Source of the DNA: Cyanobacteria bacterium UBA11370
GTDB lineage: Bacteria > Cyanobacteriota > Cyanobacteriia > Cyanobacteriales > Coleofasciculaceae
NCBI GenBank assembly: GCA_003486645.1
Contig: DNGI01000221.1
Coordinates: 1,365 to 25,457 of the forward strand
DNA length: 24,093 nt
Reading direction: 5' to 3'
Shown here: piece after piece, positions 15,831 to 24,093 of the stretch
Numbering within the stretch: the first letter of the stretch is position 1
Layout: every line of letters begins with the position of its first letter
Translations under genes and position numbers: made by a program
The notes under the pieces: model-generated
What the model was told of the DNA's origin: nothing
Databases searched by the model: none
The model's input: the letters and a program-made list of their open reading frames with translations, nothing else

Positions 15831-15867
15831 CAAAATAAAACGCGAGAGCCAATATTAGCATCTCGCG
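15831..15867 (-). terminator. Rho-independent terminator of prk
   Basis: On the minus strand a perfect 7-bp stem CGCGAGA/TCTCGCG with a 13-nt loop is followed by TTTTATTTTG. It begins 35 nt after the prk stop. Confidence 0.85.
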
Positions 15868-15902
15868 CACTTCTAAATGATTCAATTAACAACCCATACT
15901 GA

Positions 15903-16907
15903 CTACGCTTTAGCGGCGAGTTGAGGTTGTCCAGAGATCAAGCGTTCGTAAGTAGCACGCATTTTCAATCCGACAAGAACCTGGAACAATCCAGATCCAT
16001 TATTGGAACCGGGATAGTCACGATGTTTGAGCAATAACTCAGTCATCTCGCCATAGTACTTAGTAGATGTATTGCTGAGATGACTTTCGATATAAATCAT
16101 CTCTTCCAAATTATCAAACTGACCATCCACTTCTAGAACCGACACCTCATGACCGTAGTAGCTATCTGGGCCATAGAATAGTTTGATACCCGGGTAAGCA
16201 CAAGTCAGCTTACGACCGCAAGGTCTCCAGTCAATGGTAGACCCTTCATCAAAGAGATACACTGGCTCAAAGCCTTCCACGCCATCTTTTTGTACCAGAC
16301 GTACTCGCAGGATCTTGCTTTCTTTATCGTTCTTAATCAGTTCCGTCGGTAAGATCTGAATGACTACATCAGCGAATTCTTTTTGTGGCTCGATGTAAGC
16401 GGTAAAATCGGGTCGTCTAGCATTAATAGAAGCCAGAACGTCTTCATAAGTATGACCCCGTTCCGCCATATCCCGCTGGATTTTCCAGTTAATTTTTACT
16501 TCATCGCTGATATCGAGGTAAACGCCGAAATCAATTAGCGATCGCACCCGTTCATCATATAAAGGATGAAGTCCCTCAATGACGACGACTTTATTTGGCT
16601 CAATCCGCTCTGGTGGGTCAATTGCACCCGTTTCATGATTATAAATTGGTTTATCAATTGCCTTACCTTCTTTGAGTGCTTTGATCTGTTCGTACATCAG
16701 ATCAAAATTATTGGCTTGGGGATTGAGTGCGGTAACGCCTTGCTCTTTCCGTTGTTTGCGATCGAGACTATGATAGTCATCCAAGCAGATGACCGTCATA
16801 AACTCTTCCCCAAATAGGTCCGTCAATCGCCGCAGAAATGTTGACTTCCCGCATCCAGAGTCTCCGGCAACGGCAATTAAAACCACGCGATCCAGCTTAG
16901 TGATCAT
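15903..16907 (-). CDS. prk: Phosphoribulokinase
   Basis: A 334-residue enzyme of the Calvin cycle that phosphorylates ribulose 5-phosphate to ribulose 1,5-bisphosphate with ATP in the cytoplasm. The P-loop AGDSGCGKST is at residues 14-23. Cys19 in the loop and Cys41 (VICLDDYHS) are the two residues that form the thioredoxin-regulated disulfide in oxygenic phototrophs, and both are present. VVVIEGLHPLYDERVR carries the catalytic-lid region. A C-terminal cysteine pair (RPCGRKLTCAYPG) is also kept, consistent with CP12/GAPDH regulation. AGAGGGG sits just before ATG at 16907. A candidate promoter lies upstream and a strong terminator downstream, so it is probably monocistronic. Divergent from petH. 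Confidence 0.97.
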   Translation of the reverse strand: MITKLDRVVLIAVAGDSGCGKSTFLRRLTDLFGEEFMTVICLDDYHSLDRKQRKEQGVTALNPQANNFDLMYEQIKALKEGKAIDKPIYNHETGAIDPPERIEPNKVVVIEGLHPLYDERVRSLIDFGVYLDISDEVKINWKIQRDMAERGHTYEDVLASINARRPDFTAYIEPQKEFADVVIQILPTELIKNDKESKILRVRLVQKDGVEGFEPVYLFDEGSTIDWRPCGRKLTCAYPGIKLFYGPDSYYGHEVSVLEVDGQFDNLEEMIYIESHLSNTSTKYYGEMTELLLKHRDYPGSNNGSGLFQVLVGLKMRATYERLISGQPQLAAKA

Positions 16908-16926
16908 ATTTCCCCTCTAATTACAA

Positions 16927-16955
16927 AACATAGTCTCATAAAGATCATTCAGCAA
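16927..16955 (-). promoter_or_regulatory. Candidate prk promoter
   Basis: Minus strand: TTGCTG (16950-16955), 17-bp spacer, TATGTT (16927-16932), 20 bp before the prk start codon. Sigma-70-like but unproven. Confidence 0.3.
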
Positions 16956-17280
16956 ACCAAATCCTAAGCCTAGGGTAAACCCGTTTATTTTTTGTTGTGG
17001 CTTCATAACCCATCATGAAAGCACGATAGATTTGAGTCTGATCCCATCGGGAAGACTCTAGCCAGATACGGGGGTAAGTAATTAGTACTAGCTGCTTAGA
17101 GTGAATTTTACCAAAATGAGATTCCCGCTACAAGACTTAATACTAGCAATATCATTTACTTCTTATCCCCTCATCCCCCCATCTCCCCATTCCCTCACTC
17201 CCCTTTCTCAATAAAACTGTCAAAAATGGACAATTTTTAAATCCTTGACTTGGTATCCTCCTAGGAGCTTTTGTTAGTGT

Positions 17281-17308
17281 TTGCTTTTCCCTTAACAACT
17301 GTTATACA
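17281..17308 (+). promoter_or_regulatory. Candidate petH promoter
   Basis: TTGCTT (17281-17286), 16-bp spacer, TATACA (17303-17308). The implied leader is about 145 nt before ATG 17460. Confidence 0.35.
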
Positions 17309-17423
17309 GGACTGTGCTTAGCTTTACAATGTTAGGCAGGTAGTACGTTCTTTAACTCTACTGAGCTTCTCGTGGAAGTCAAAAGTGGAGTGGGCTTGTG
17401 GTGCCAAGGGCAAGTCTTAGTAA

Positions 17424-18671
<1,248 letters not shown>

Positions 18672-18680
18672 TGCTTTGAA

Positions 18681-18711
18681 GGCAGAGGGCAGAGGGCAGG
18701 AGGCAGAAGGC
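18681..18711. repeat. Heptamer array GGCAGAG/GGCAGGA/GGCAGAA, four copies
   Basis: Four 7-bp units plus a partial fifth, 9 bp after the petH stop codon. Confidence 0.85.
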
Positions 18712-18798
18712 TTATATTTTGTAGATTTTGACTCCGTTGTCTACTGGTCACTTATTTTTGCCATGCTGCACTAGTATCGGGGACTTCTTTGTAGGGGA

Positions 18799-18831
18799 AA
18801 GGGCAAAGGTTTGTCTTTTCCCTTTTTTTAT
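18799..18831 (+). terminator. Probable Rho-independent terminator of petH
   Basis: AAGGGCAAAG and CTTTTCCCTT pair over 10 positions with one mismatch around a 6-nt loop, followed by TTTTTATT. About 130 nt after the petH stop. Confidence 0.65.
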
Positions 18832-19031
18832 TCCTTCATTCCTACTTGATGAGAATGTACTTTATTCAATAGACCTCTCCAAAAAAGAATCTGAAACCCT
18901 TATCCTCTCTAAGGAAAAACCTAATTTCTGGAGATGTCAATTGAGAACAGTTATAAACTTGGGGTGTGCAGTGGCAACGGGCAACGGACAACAGACAACG
19001 GACGAATGACCAAGGACTAATGACTAAAAAA

Positions 19032-20123
19032 CTAAGGCACTTGCCAAATTCGCTGGTGGTATTGATCTAAATCAGCATAAGGGTCTACAGTATCATGAGT
19101 GTGGTTATGACTGTGGTGATGGTCGTGATGATGATGATGATGATGGTCGTGGTGGTGATTTGTGGTGTTAGTCAGGGCTGAAAGCCGGAATTTGCAGAGT
19201 TCACAATTCATCTGCACCTGTCCTAGCTGTGTTTCAATTTCTCGTTCTCGTAGTACTGATAAAAGTTCGGGTTGAATGCCCATTTCGGGCAAACATAGGG
19301 TAGAAATTTCTGGATATTGCTCCTGCTGCTGTGCGGTGATGTCAAAAATCTTTTTCATCAGAGTTCCGGTAAACAGGAAGTAGGGCAGCACGATAATTCG
19401 CTTTGGTTGATAGAGTCTAGCGCGACGGAACCCTTCTTCTAGCCGGGGATGGGTAATCCCGATAAAGCAGGTTTCAACGGTTTGATAGCCACTACCTTCC
19501 CATAGTAACCGAGCCATTTTGTAGACATCACTATTGGCATCGGGATCGCTAGAACCTCGACCTACTACTAATAATACTGTGTCGCTGCGATGGGGGATTC
19601 CGGTGGCAGCGGATTGGGTAACGGATGTAACGGATGGGTTGGGGGGTTGGGATTGGGGATTGGGGAGGTGTTTTGGGTTTTTTAAGGGTTGATCGAGTTC
19701 GGTGAGTCGCCTGCGCCATAAATCGAGAATTCTGGGGGTAATTCCTAAGTGCCGTCCGTAGTAAAATTTTATTTGGGGATGTTTGGATTTAGCTCGGTCT
19801 AGCTCGTTGGTGACATCGAATTTATTGTGTCGGGCTGCAAAGAGGAGAATGGGTAAAACGGAGAATTCTTTGTATCCCTGAGCAACACAGGAGTCTACTC
19901 CTTCCTGAATTGTGGGATTTGTTAATTCTAAAAAGCAAGGAATGACAGGTCGTGAGGAGTCTAAGCTTTGGTAGGCGTTGGCAAATTCTAAAAAATTCTG
20001 CCGTCCTTCGGAATCTCTGCTGCCATGACCGATCATCAATAAAGGACGTTGTAGCGGTAGTGGTGGTAAGGATGGTGACTCAGGGGTCAAACGGACTGTA
20101 TCCAGTGTATCAATAGTCTGCAT
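19032..20123 (-). CDS. CbiX/SirB-type sirohydrochlorin chelatase with metal-rich C-terminus
   Basis: A 363-residue class II chelatase that inserts Co2+ (B12 path) or Fe2+ (siroheme) into sirohydrochlorin. It is a tandem duplication. The first half has the catalytic His33 in [10 protein letters not shown] and the second in [12 protein letters not shown]. The second half aligns as [12 protein letters not shown] and [13 protein letters not shown], lacking both histidines, so only one half seems catalytic. Between the halves a repeat-encoded linker ([13 protein letters not shown]) has been inserted. The C-terminus has an M-x-C-x-x-C motif (MNCELC) and a run of about 15 histidines, as in CbiX proteins that carry a 4Fe-4S cluster and bind metal. 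Start ATG 20123, with GGGAAGGGAG about 11 nt upstream, is preferred over TTG 20171. The cobalamin riboswitch upstream favours cobalt. Confidence 0.9.
   Translation of the reverse strand: MQTIDTLDTVRLTPESPSLPPLPLQRPLLMIGHGSRDSEGRQNFLEFANAYQSLDSSRPVIPCFLELTNPTIQEGVDSCVAQGYKEFSVLPILLFAARHNKFDVTNELDRAKSKHPQIKFYYGRHLGITPRILDLWRRRLTELDQPLKNPKHLPNPQSQPPNPSVTSVTQSAATGIPHRSDTVLLVVGRGSSDPDANSDVYKMARLLWEGSGYQTVETCFIGITHPRLEEGFRRARLYQPKRIIVLPYFLFTGTLMKKIFDITAQQQEQYPEISTLCLPEMGIQPELLSVLREREIETQLGQVQMNCELCKFRLSALTNTTNHHHDHHHHHHHDHHHSHNHTHDTVDPYADLDQYHQRIWQVP
19602..19668. repeat. Repeat module inside the chelatase gene
   Basis: GGCAGCGGATT, then two GTAACGGAT units, then GGGGTT/GGGATTG units. Bases 19616-19640 equal the reverse complement of 87-111 in purL. 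On the gene strand they encode the Ser-Val-Thr linker. Confidence 0.85.
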
Positions 20124-20174
20124 TAAGGTTTTGGCTCCCTTCCCGTGTAAGGCAGGAAATAGGGTGGACAAGCA

Positions 20175-20374
20175 ATAACTAGGTGTTCTGGCTTAGGTGG
20201 TATGAATTAGGACTGATCGGGTGAAAGCCTGTATTTGTGATAACACATAGGGATTACCACTGATCTTAGGTTTTTTGGGCTTCATCCTTAAATTCCACCG
20301 TTACAGTTGCCGCACAGCCTCGGACTTACACCGATGTTTCCCTTGGTTGTTGCGATTTACGGATGCCTTGTTAT
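20175..20374 (-). promoter_or_regulatory. Cobalamin (adenosylcobalamin) riboswitch
   Basis: On the minus strand the core at 20345-20301 reads AAGGGAAACATCGGTGTAAG, then TCCGAGGCTGTGCGGCAACTGTAA: the B12-box-type pattern AGGGAA, CCGGTG-AA-TCCGG-like hairpin, GCTGT and GCAACTGT. Outer helix P1 pairs ATAACAAGG (20374-20366) with CCTAGTTAT (20183-20175), one A-A mismatch, and AAGCCAGAACACCT is the usual 3' closing block. It lies 51 nt before the chelatase ATG. TTTCC at 20155-20159 can pair with the GGGAA start of the ribosome site, so translational control is likely (inference). Confidence 0.88.
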
Positions 20375-20465
20375 ATTAGCTGATTTTTCCCAACAGGGAA
20401 TACCCCATTTTAGGAAAATTGTTGATTACAGTGAATGATAAAGATATCAAGCGTGAGGATGGGGC

Positions 20466-22118
20466 GTGCCTTACTTAATCTACGATCCCGATGCTCCTGA
20501 CGAAAAGATTTATGAGTTGAGGTTGGGTATTAACACCATCGGGCGGGAGAACGATAATAGTATCGTTGTGATTCATGGGTATCTGTCCCGTCATCACGCG
20601 GAGATTTCGATCAACCGACAGGGTGCGATCCTTACGGATCTTGACAGTCTTAATGGCACTTTTGTTAATGAGTTTAAAATTAACCAATGCGAACTCAAAC
20701 ATGGAGACTTGGTTCGGTTTGGGAGTGTATTTTTCAAGTTTGTTGAGGCAATTCCTCATCAGGGACAAAACACTTTAGGCGATAAACAGCATCAAGATAC
20801 TGACATATCGATTGTCAAACAAGTTGCGCCCGAACAAACTCGCGTCACGATACAGGACTTACTCGACCATGATAAGACTGATCAGGCGGATAAGTCAGTC
20901 CTGAAGCTACGACACAAAGATAGTCATCAACGGGCAGTTGATAAGTTACAAATTTTATTAGAAGTCAGTAAGCAGCTTTCTTCACCGGAAGATCCGGATC
21001 AACTCCTTCAGAAAATACTCGATCTGCTGTTAGAAATTATGCAGGTTGATCGCGCAGCAATCTTGATGGTGGATGAAACGAGTGGGGAACTTGAAGAAAA
21101 AGCGGTCAAATCTCGGTTGGGAATTAAAGCTGAAGACCAGTTTTACAGTACAAAAATTACTAATTTTGTCCGTCAACAGGGGAATGCAATCTTAACGGAT
21201 GATGCTTGTCTTGATAAGTTATTTGAGGATTCGGTATCAATTCTCAAACAAGGTATTCATGCGGCGATGTGTGTGCCCCTTAAACCGAGAGAAGAAGTCA
21301 TTGGGGTATTGTATGTTGATAATTTGTCGCTGACTGATGTGTATTCGGATGAAGACTTGGAGTTTCTGACGTGTTTAGCTAACCAAGCTGCGATCGCTAT
21401 TGAAAATTCTCGCCTTTATAAAAAAATGCAATCTGAAGCGATCATGCGGGCTAAACTTGAGCGTTTTTTTCCAGCACCTGTCAGTCGAAAACTCAGGGAA
21501 GAAGGGAATTTGGAAATCGTGGATACGGAGGTAACAGCCCTGTTTGCCGATATTAGTAATTTTACAAAAATGTCTTCTCAAATGGAACCTCGTCAAGTGA
21601 TTGAAATGCTCAATGAGTACTTTCAGATTATGGTTGAGGAGATTGTATTTCCTTATGAAGGGACGTTAGAAAAATATATTGGGGATGCTTTATTAGCGGT
21701 GTGGGGCGCACCGTATCAAAAACCGAATGATGTTGATCGGGCGGTGAGGGCAGCTATTCAAATGCAATGGGCGGTTTATCGTCTCAATCGTAATTGGGTC
21801 AAGCAACGCAAACGACCGATTCAAATCCATATTGGACTTAATACGGGTAAAGTTGCAGCCGGAAATATTGGTTCGGATCAACTGATTCAGTATGCCACTA
21901 TTGGAGATACTACAAATGTTAGCAGTAGAATTTGTAGTCTTGCTAAAGCTGGGGAAATATTAATTTCTCAAAGTACGTTTGAAAAGCTGAATAACCGGAA
22001 TCTTCCTTTAGAAAAAATGCCCCCTGTTCGGGTTAAAGGAAAGACTCAGCCATTACAACTTTATCGCCTGTTCTGGAATAAGTTTCCACCAATCGCTAGT
22101 TCAAGGCTTAAGGATTAG
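20466..22118 (+). CDS. FHA-GAF-class III adenylate/guanylate cyclase
   Basis: A 550-residue signalling enzyme that makes a cyclic nucleotide. FHA domain, residues 1-95: IGRENDNSI (Gly26, Arg27), LSRHHAEI (Ser41, His44) and NG at 63-64, a phosphothreonine-peptide binder. GAF domain, about 160-320, with VDRAAILMVDE and IGVLYVDN. Class III catalytic domain, about 353-510: metal ligands Asp362 (LFADISNFT) and Asp407 (YIGDALLAVWG), Lys403, and transition-state residues Asn484 and Arg488 (TTNVSSRI). At the second substrate-selecting place (Asp or Thr in adenylate cyclases) there is Ala477 (QYATIGD), so adenine specificity is uncertain. Start is GTG 20466 with GAGG 8-9 nt upstream. Monocistronic; no obvious partner next to it. 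Confidence 0.93.
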   Translation: MPYLIYDPDAPDEKIYELRLGINTIGRENDNSIVVIHGYLSRHHAEISINRQGAILTDLDSLNGTFVNEFKINQCELKHGDLVRFGSVFFKFVEAIPHQGQNTLGDKQHQDTDISIVKQVAPEQTRVTIQDLLDHDKTDQADKSVLKLRHKDSHQRAVDKLQILLEVSKQLSSPEDPDQLLQKILDLLLEIMQVDRAAILMVDETSGELEEKAVKSRLGIKAEDQFYSTKITNFVRQQGNAILTDDACLDKLFEDSVSILKQGIHAAMCVPLKPREEVIGVLYVDNLSLTDVYSDEDLEFLTCLANQAAIAIENSRLYKKMQSEAIMRAKLERFFPAPVSRKLREEGNLEIVDTEVTALFADISNFTKMSSQMEPRQVIEMLNEYFQIMVEEIVFPYEGTLEKYIGDALLAVWGAPYQKPNDVDRAVRAAIQMQWAVYRLNRNWVKQRKRPIQIHIGLNTGKVAAGNIGSDQLIQYATIGDTTNVSSRICSLAKAGEILISQSTFEKLNNRNLPLEKMPPVRVKGKTQPLQLYRLFWNKFPPIASSRLKD

Positions 22119-22183
22119 ATTCTAGTAACGTATCTTGATACAACCTATTTCAGGGTTATGAAGTACAGTATATCCCAGCGAGA

Positions 22184-22210
22184 TCCCCAACTTCTTGGAG
22201 AAGTCGGGGA
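22184..22210. repeat. Palindromic hairpin, repeat-like
   Basis: TCCCC, ACTTCT, a TGG loop, AGAAGT and GGGGA pair as a 12-bp stem with one internal mismatch. No T-run follows. It may serve as a bidirectional end signal between the cyclase and the convergent operon, or be a REP-like element. Confidence 0.6.
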
Positions 22211-22313
22211 GTGATAGTGTACCTGGTTAATTACCTTTAATCATGCCTGGGTTTATAACTAGGAACTTAGGTTAATTTAAGTCAATCACATTCTACACTT
22301 CAGGCGAGTGATT

Positions 22314-22730
22314 TTAGGACTCTCGCCACAGATCGAAAGCGGAGTGATCTCCACCAAAAGAATCAACGGATACTTGACGCTCTGGCATGGGTTTTAGGGG
22401 AGCATCAATGGGATTATACCGACAAGTACAAATGACAATTTCATCATAATCTCCCCCTTGAGGTGTGGGAATTTCTGGGGTGTAAACATCCACTCTTACA
22501 ACTTCCCAATCGCCTTTTTTCCAGTGGGTTTTCCCTTTGGGAAACTGGGGATCGATCGCTTCTTCCACCTGTATAAATACGGGGGGACGATAGCCAACTT
22601 CGGGAATGCCGCGATCGCTGTAATTAAAATGCTCGGCTAGGATTTTGGTTAGGGAACCCGTATGTGAAAAAGAGCGTTCGAGCGATCCCGGTTGACCTTT
22701 ATCTGCTCTAAAAATAATCCATTTACTCAT
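22314..22730 (-). CDS. Unknown protein, second gene of an overlapping pair
   Basis: A 138-residue soluble protein (MSKWIIFRADKGQPGS...). It has no recognised motif. The central region VEEAIDPQFPKGKTHWKKGD followed by WEVVRVDVYTPEIPTP is rich in beta-type segments, then comes DEIVICTCRYNPI with a Cys-x-Cys. I chose ATG 22730 over the longer frame to 22796 because 22730 gives an 8-nt overlap with the upstream stop (ATGAGTAA), a common coupling signal, and the extra 22 residues would be antisense-like to the upstream gene in a second frame. Function cannot be inferred. Confidence 0.65.
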   Translation of the reverse strand: MSKWIIFRADKGQPGSLERSFSHTGSLTKILAEHFNYSDRGIPEVGYRPPVFIQVEEAIDPQFPKGKTHWKKGDWEVVRVDVYTPEIPTPQGGDYDEIVICTCRYNPIDAPLKPMPERQVSVDSFGGDHSAFDLWRES

Positions 22731-23046
22731 CTTCATCAATCTCCCAGTCGGCATCAGTTTCATTAAACGGTCGAGGAAACTCAGTTTTTCCATCAAATAC
22801 GCAATCTACGGGCAAAGTTCTATTGCCTGACGGCTCAATATCTACCAAATCCCACCCATTCCGCTTTGCCATCTCTTCGCAGTGGCTATCACTAGCTGCA
22901 AGATGTCTGGATTTATCTTCTTCTGGGTCATATCTGGGTTTTAACATACTAATTAAGCGATTCTGTAGTTTGGCTTCATGTTTTGGGAAGTGGTAGGGAT
23001 AAAGAGCGATATTTTCTTTTAAAGCAATAAATGACCTTACAATCAA
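22723..23046 (-). CDS. Unknown small acidic protein, first gene of an overlapping pair
   Basis: Up to 107 residues from TTG 23046, the first codon after an in-frame TAA. The first ATG is at 22947 (MLKPRYDPEEDKSRHL), giving 74 residues. Neither has a clear ribosome site, so the start is unresolved. The C-terminus is very acidic (DADWEIDEDE). RNGWDLVDIEPSGN and CVFDGKTEFPRPF look like a structured alpha/beta core. Its stop overlaps the start of the next gene by 8 nt. The arrangement of two small overlapping genes can occur in toxin-antitoxin or immunity pairs, but no family signature supports that. Confidence 0.55.
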   Translation of the reverse strand: MIVRSFIALKENIALYPYHFPKHEAKLQNRLISMLKPRYDPEEDKSRHLAASDSHCEEMAKRNGWDLVDIEPSGNRTLPVDCVFDGKTEFPRPFNETDADWEIDEDE

Positions 23047-23115
23047 TTATTGTCTGCTTTCACTTTAGCTAGCTTGAGCAAATTTTCGCTGGGAAACAGC
23101 CTGGGGGAAAACTCC

Positions 23116-24054
23116 CTATAGGTAAGCTTCGATCGCATCACACGCTGTACCTACCCCATCTTCCCTTCGTACCTGATCCCTTACTTCCGCACATCTAACA
23201 GCATATTTTGAGTCAAAAAGCAAGTATTTTAACTCAGTCGCAATCCGATCCGCAGTACAATGATGACGAGGGATGGTTCGCGCTACACCCAAACGTACTA
23301 AACGTGCGGCATTATCAGGCTGATCGTAGGCATGGGGTACAATGAGCATCGGACGACCCGATCGCAACGCTTGTGCCGTTGTCCCAACACCGCCATGATG
23401 TACAATCGCTGCCGCATTCTTAAATAATTCTGAGTGAGGAGCATACTCAACCGCCATTACTCCCTCTGGTAAGGACTCCAAGGATCGAGGCACTCCTTGC
23501 CCTATCAGTAATATCGCTCGATAGCCTAACTTCTGAGCCGCCGCCGCCCCTTCCTGATAAAAATTACCAGCCGTCCATACCGCCGTTGAACCCAAGGTGA
23601 ATACAATGGGGGGTGAGCCTGCTTGCAAAAACTCGATTAATTTAGAAGATAGAGTATCCCCATTATGAGAATTATACAACGGAAAACCTGTAATGCAAGT
23701 TTGGGGAGGCCAATCCGGTTGAGCTGCCCCTAAAACAGAGGAGAATAAAGCGAGGACTAGATGAGGAGAATGCTGACCTTCAAACACCGGATCAGAGTCT
23801 GGCGCTAGACCCAGTTCAGCTCGTAATTGTCGAATGGGCGCACTCCACAGGCGGGTTTGCCATCGGATACGTCGCATTTGGGTATCACTGGCGACTAACT
23901 CTAAAGCCCGTTCCCACGGTGAAAGAGGGACATTTAGGGTATAGTCAGAAGTCGTTAGTAGAGAGGAAAAACCTTCCTTGTCCCCCTTGCCCCCCTTGTC
24001 CCCCTTGTCCCCCTTGTCCTCCAAGTCTTTCCTATCTACTATCTTTGACGGCAA
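23116..24054 (-). CDS. GT-B (UGT/GT1-type) glycosyltransferase, N-terminally truncated or broken
   Basis: The visible 312 residues match the C-terminal part of macrolide/sterol-type UDP-glycosyltransferases: PPIVFTLGSTAVWTAG (near 149-164), then APHSELFKNAAAIVHHGGVGTTAQAL (two pieces, the donor-binding HHGGVGT), and RPMLIVPHAYDQPDNAARL (the acceptor/sugar-binding DQ). The enzyme would transfer a sugar to a small lipid or polyketide-like acceptor. Full-length members have about 400-430 residues; here the usual N-terminal acceptor domain of about 150 is absent. Residues 10-27 are Gly-Asp-Lys repeats coded by a 9-bp tandem array. The only upstream start is TTG 24054, with a TAA at 24082-24084 and no ATG before Met60. 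It is probably a disrupted gene or a remnant, although the N-terminal half may continue in another frame outside the window. Confidence 0.7.
   Translation of the reverse strand: MPSKIVDRKDLEDKGDKGDKGGKGDKEGFSSLLTTSDYTLNVPLSPWERALELVASDTQMRRIRWQTRLWSAPIRQLRAELGLAPDSDPVFEGQHSPHLVLALFSSVLGAAQPDWPPQTCITGFPLYNSHNGDTLSSKLIEFLQAGSPPIVFTLGSTAVWTAGNFYQEGAAAAQKLGYRAILLIGQGVPRSLESLPEGVMAVEYAPHSELFKNAAAIVHHGGVGTTAQALRSGRPMLIVPHAYDQPDNAARLVRLGVARTIPRHHCTADRIATELKYLLFDSKYAVRCAEVRDQVRREDGVGTACDAIEAYL
23976..24020. repeat. 9-bp tandem repeat CCTTGTCCC, five copies
   Basis: Five adjacent 9-bp units, one with C for T at position 6. On the minus strand they encode Gly-Asp-Lys repeats at the start of the glycosyltransferase frame. 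The same unit occurs at 10514-10531. Confidence 0.92.
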
Positions 24055-24093
24055 CTGGGTATGAGGTGCATCAGACTTTCGTTATAGATCCAG

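Larger units (their letters stand above)
18672..19031. other. Intergenic region with repeats and petH terminator
   Basis: The 360-bp stretch contains a GGCAGAG array, the petH terminator, and near 18968-19030 a degenerate ACGGAC/CAACGG/ATGACT-type repeat. A 93-residue open frame crosses all of these and was not accepted as a gene. Confidence 0.6.

Noticed and set aside
17074..17088. Possible NtcA site GTA...TAC upstream of petH
   Set aside because: The half-sites are nine, not eight, bases apart and the position does not fit the candidate promoter.
18728..19009. A 93-residue plus-strand open frame after petH
   Set aside because: It crosses the petH terminator hairpin and ends in degenerate repeats; composition is not protein-like and no ribosome site is present.
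22731..22796. Longer start (22796) for the second unknown gene
   Set aside because: It would lie wholly inside the upstream gene in another frame, while ATG 22730 gives a normal short overlap.

Overview
The window is a piece of cyanobacterial chromosome, probably from a filamentous species. It carries phosphoribulokinase, ferredoxin-NADP reductase with a phycobilisome-linker (CpcD-like) N-terminus, and the C-terminal half of a DnaE split by a trans-splicing intein. It also has 11 copies of the palindrome GCGATCGC (HIP1) and many tandem arrays of 7- to 9-bp units (STRR-type repeats). No species is claimed.

Layout. 1-1528 (-): 5' part of purL, running off the left edge, with repeat arrays read inside its frame. 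1585-1839 (-): a thioredoxin-fold mini-protein, then a scrap of an IS200/IS605 end and tRNA-Arg(UCU). 2527-5385 (+): an unknown conserved-looking protein, an eight-segment membrane protein, and a tightly linked helix-turn-helix protein with an acidic repeat. 5440-7336 (-): an SMC/OLD-like ATPase followed by a DUF4276-type (TOPRIM-like) protein, overlapping by 8 nt, the best candidate for a defence system. 7470-8938 (-): a small membrane protein and YchF. 9109-10464 (+): dnaE-C with its intein C-fragment. 10556-11200 (-): a PD-(D/E)XK nuclease-like protein. 11347-14278 (+): an FAD amine-oxidase/phytoene-desaturase-like enzyme, then a membrane protein and a [2Fe-2S] ferredoxin 2 nt apart. 14281-14680: candidate MITE-like elements. 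14681-15259 (+): a TIGR04376-like coiled-coil protein. 15400-15720 (-): a small membrane protein. 15903-16907 (-): prk with terminator, divergent from petH (17460-18671, +), which has its own terminator. 19032-20123 (-): a CbiX-type chelatase behind a cobalamin riboswitch, divergent from an FHA-GAF-class III nucleotide cyclase (20466-22118, +). 22314-23046 (-): two overlapping genes of unknown function. 23116-24054 (-): the C-terminal part of a GT-B glycosyltransferase with a repeat-encoded N-terminus and no visible N-terminal domain.

Much of the window is housekeeping: purine synthesis, Calvin cycle, photosynthetic electron transfer, tetrapyrrole metal insertion and replication. The accessory signals are the ATPase/DUF4276 pair, the nuclease-like protein, the transposon remnants and the repeat family. 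One 25-bp repeat string lies in frame in both purL and the chelatase gene, in opposite orientations relative to the two genes, and 20 bp of it recur directly after a third gene. Repeat units have also entered the N-terminus of the glycosyltransferase. Repeat spread into coding sequence is the most distinctive theme of the window.
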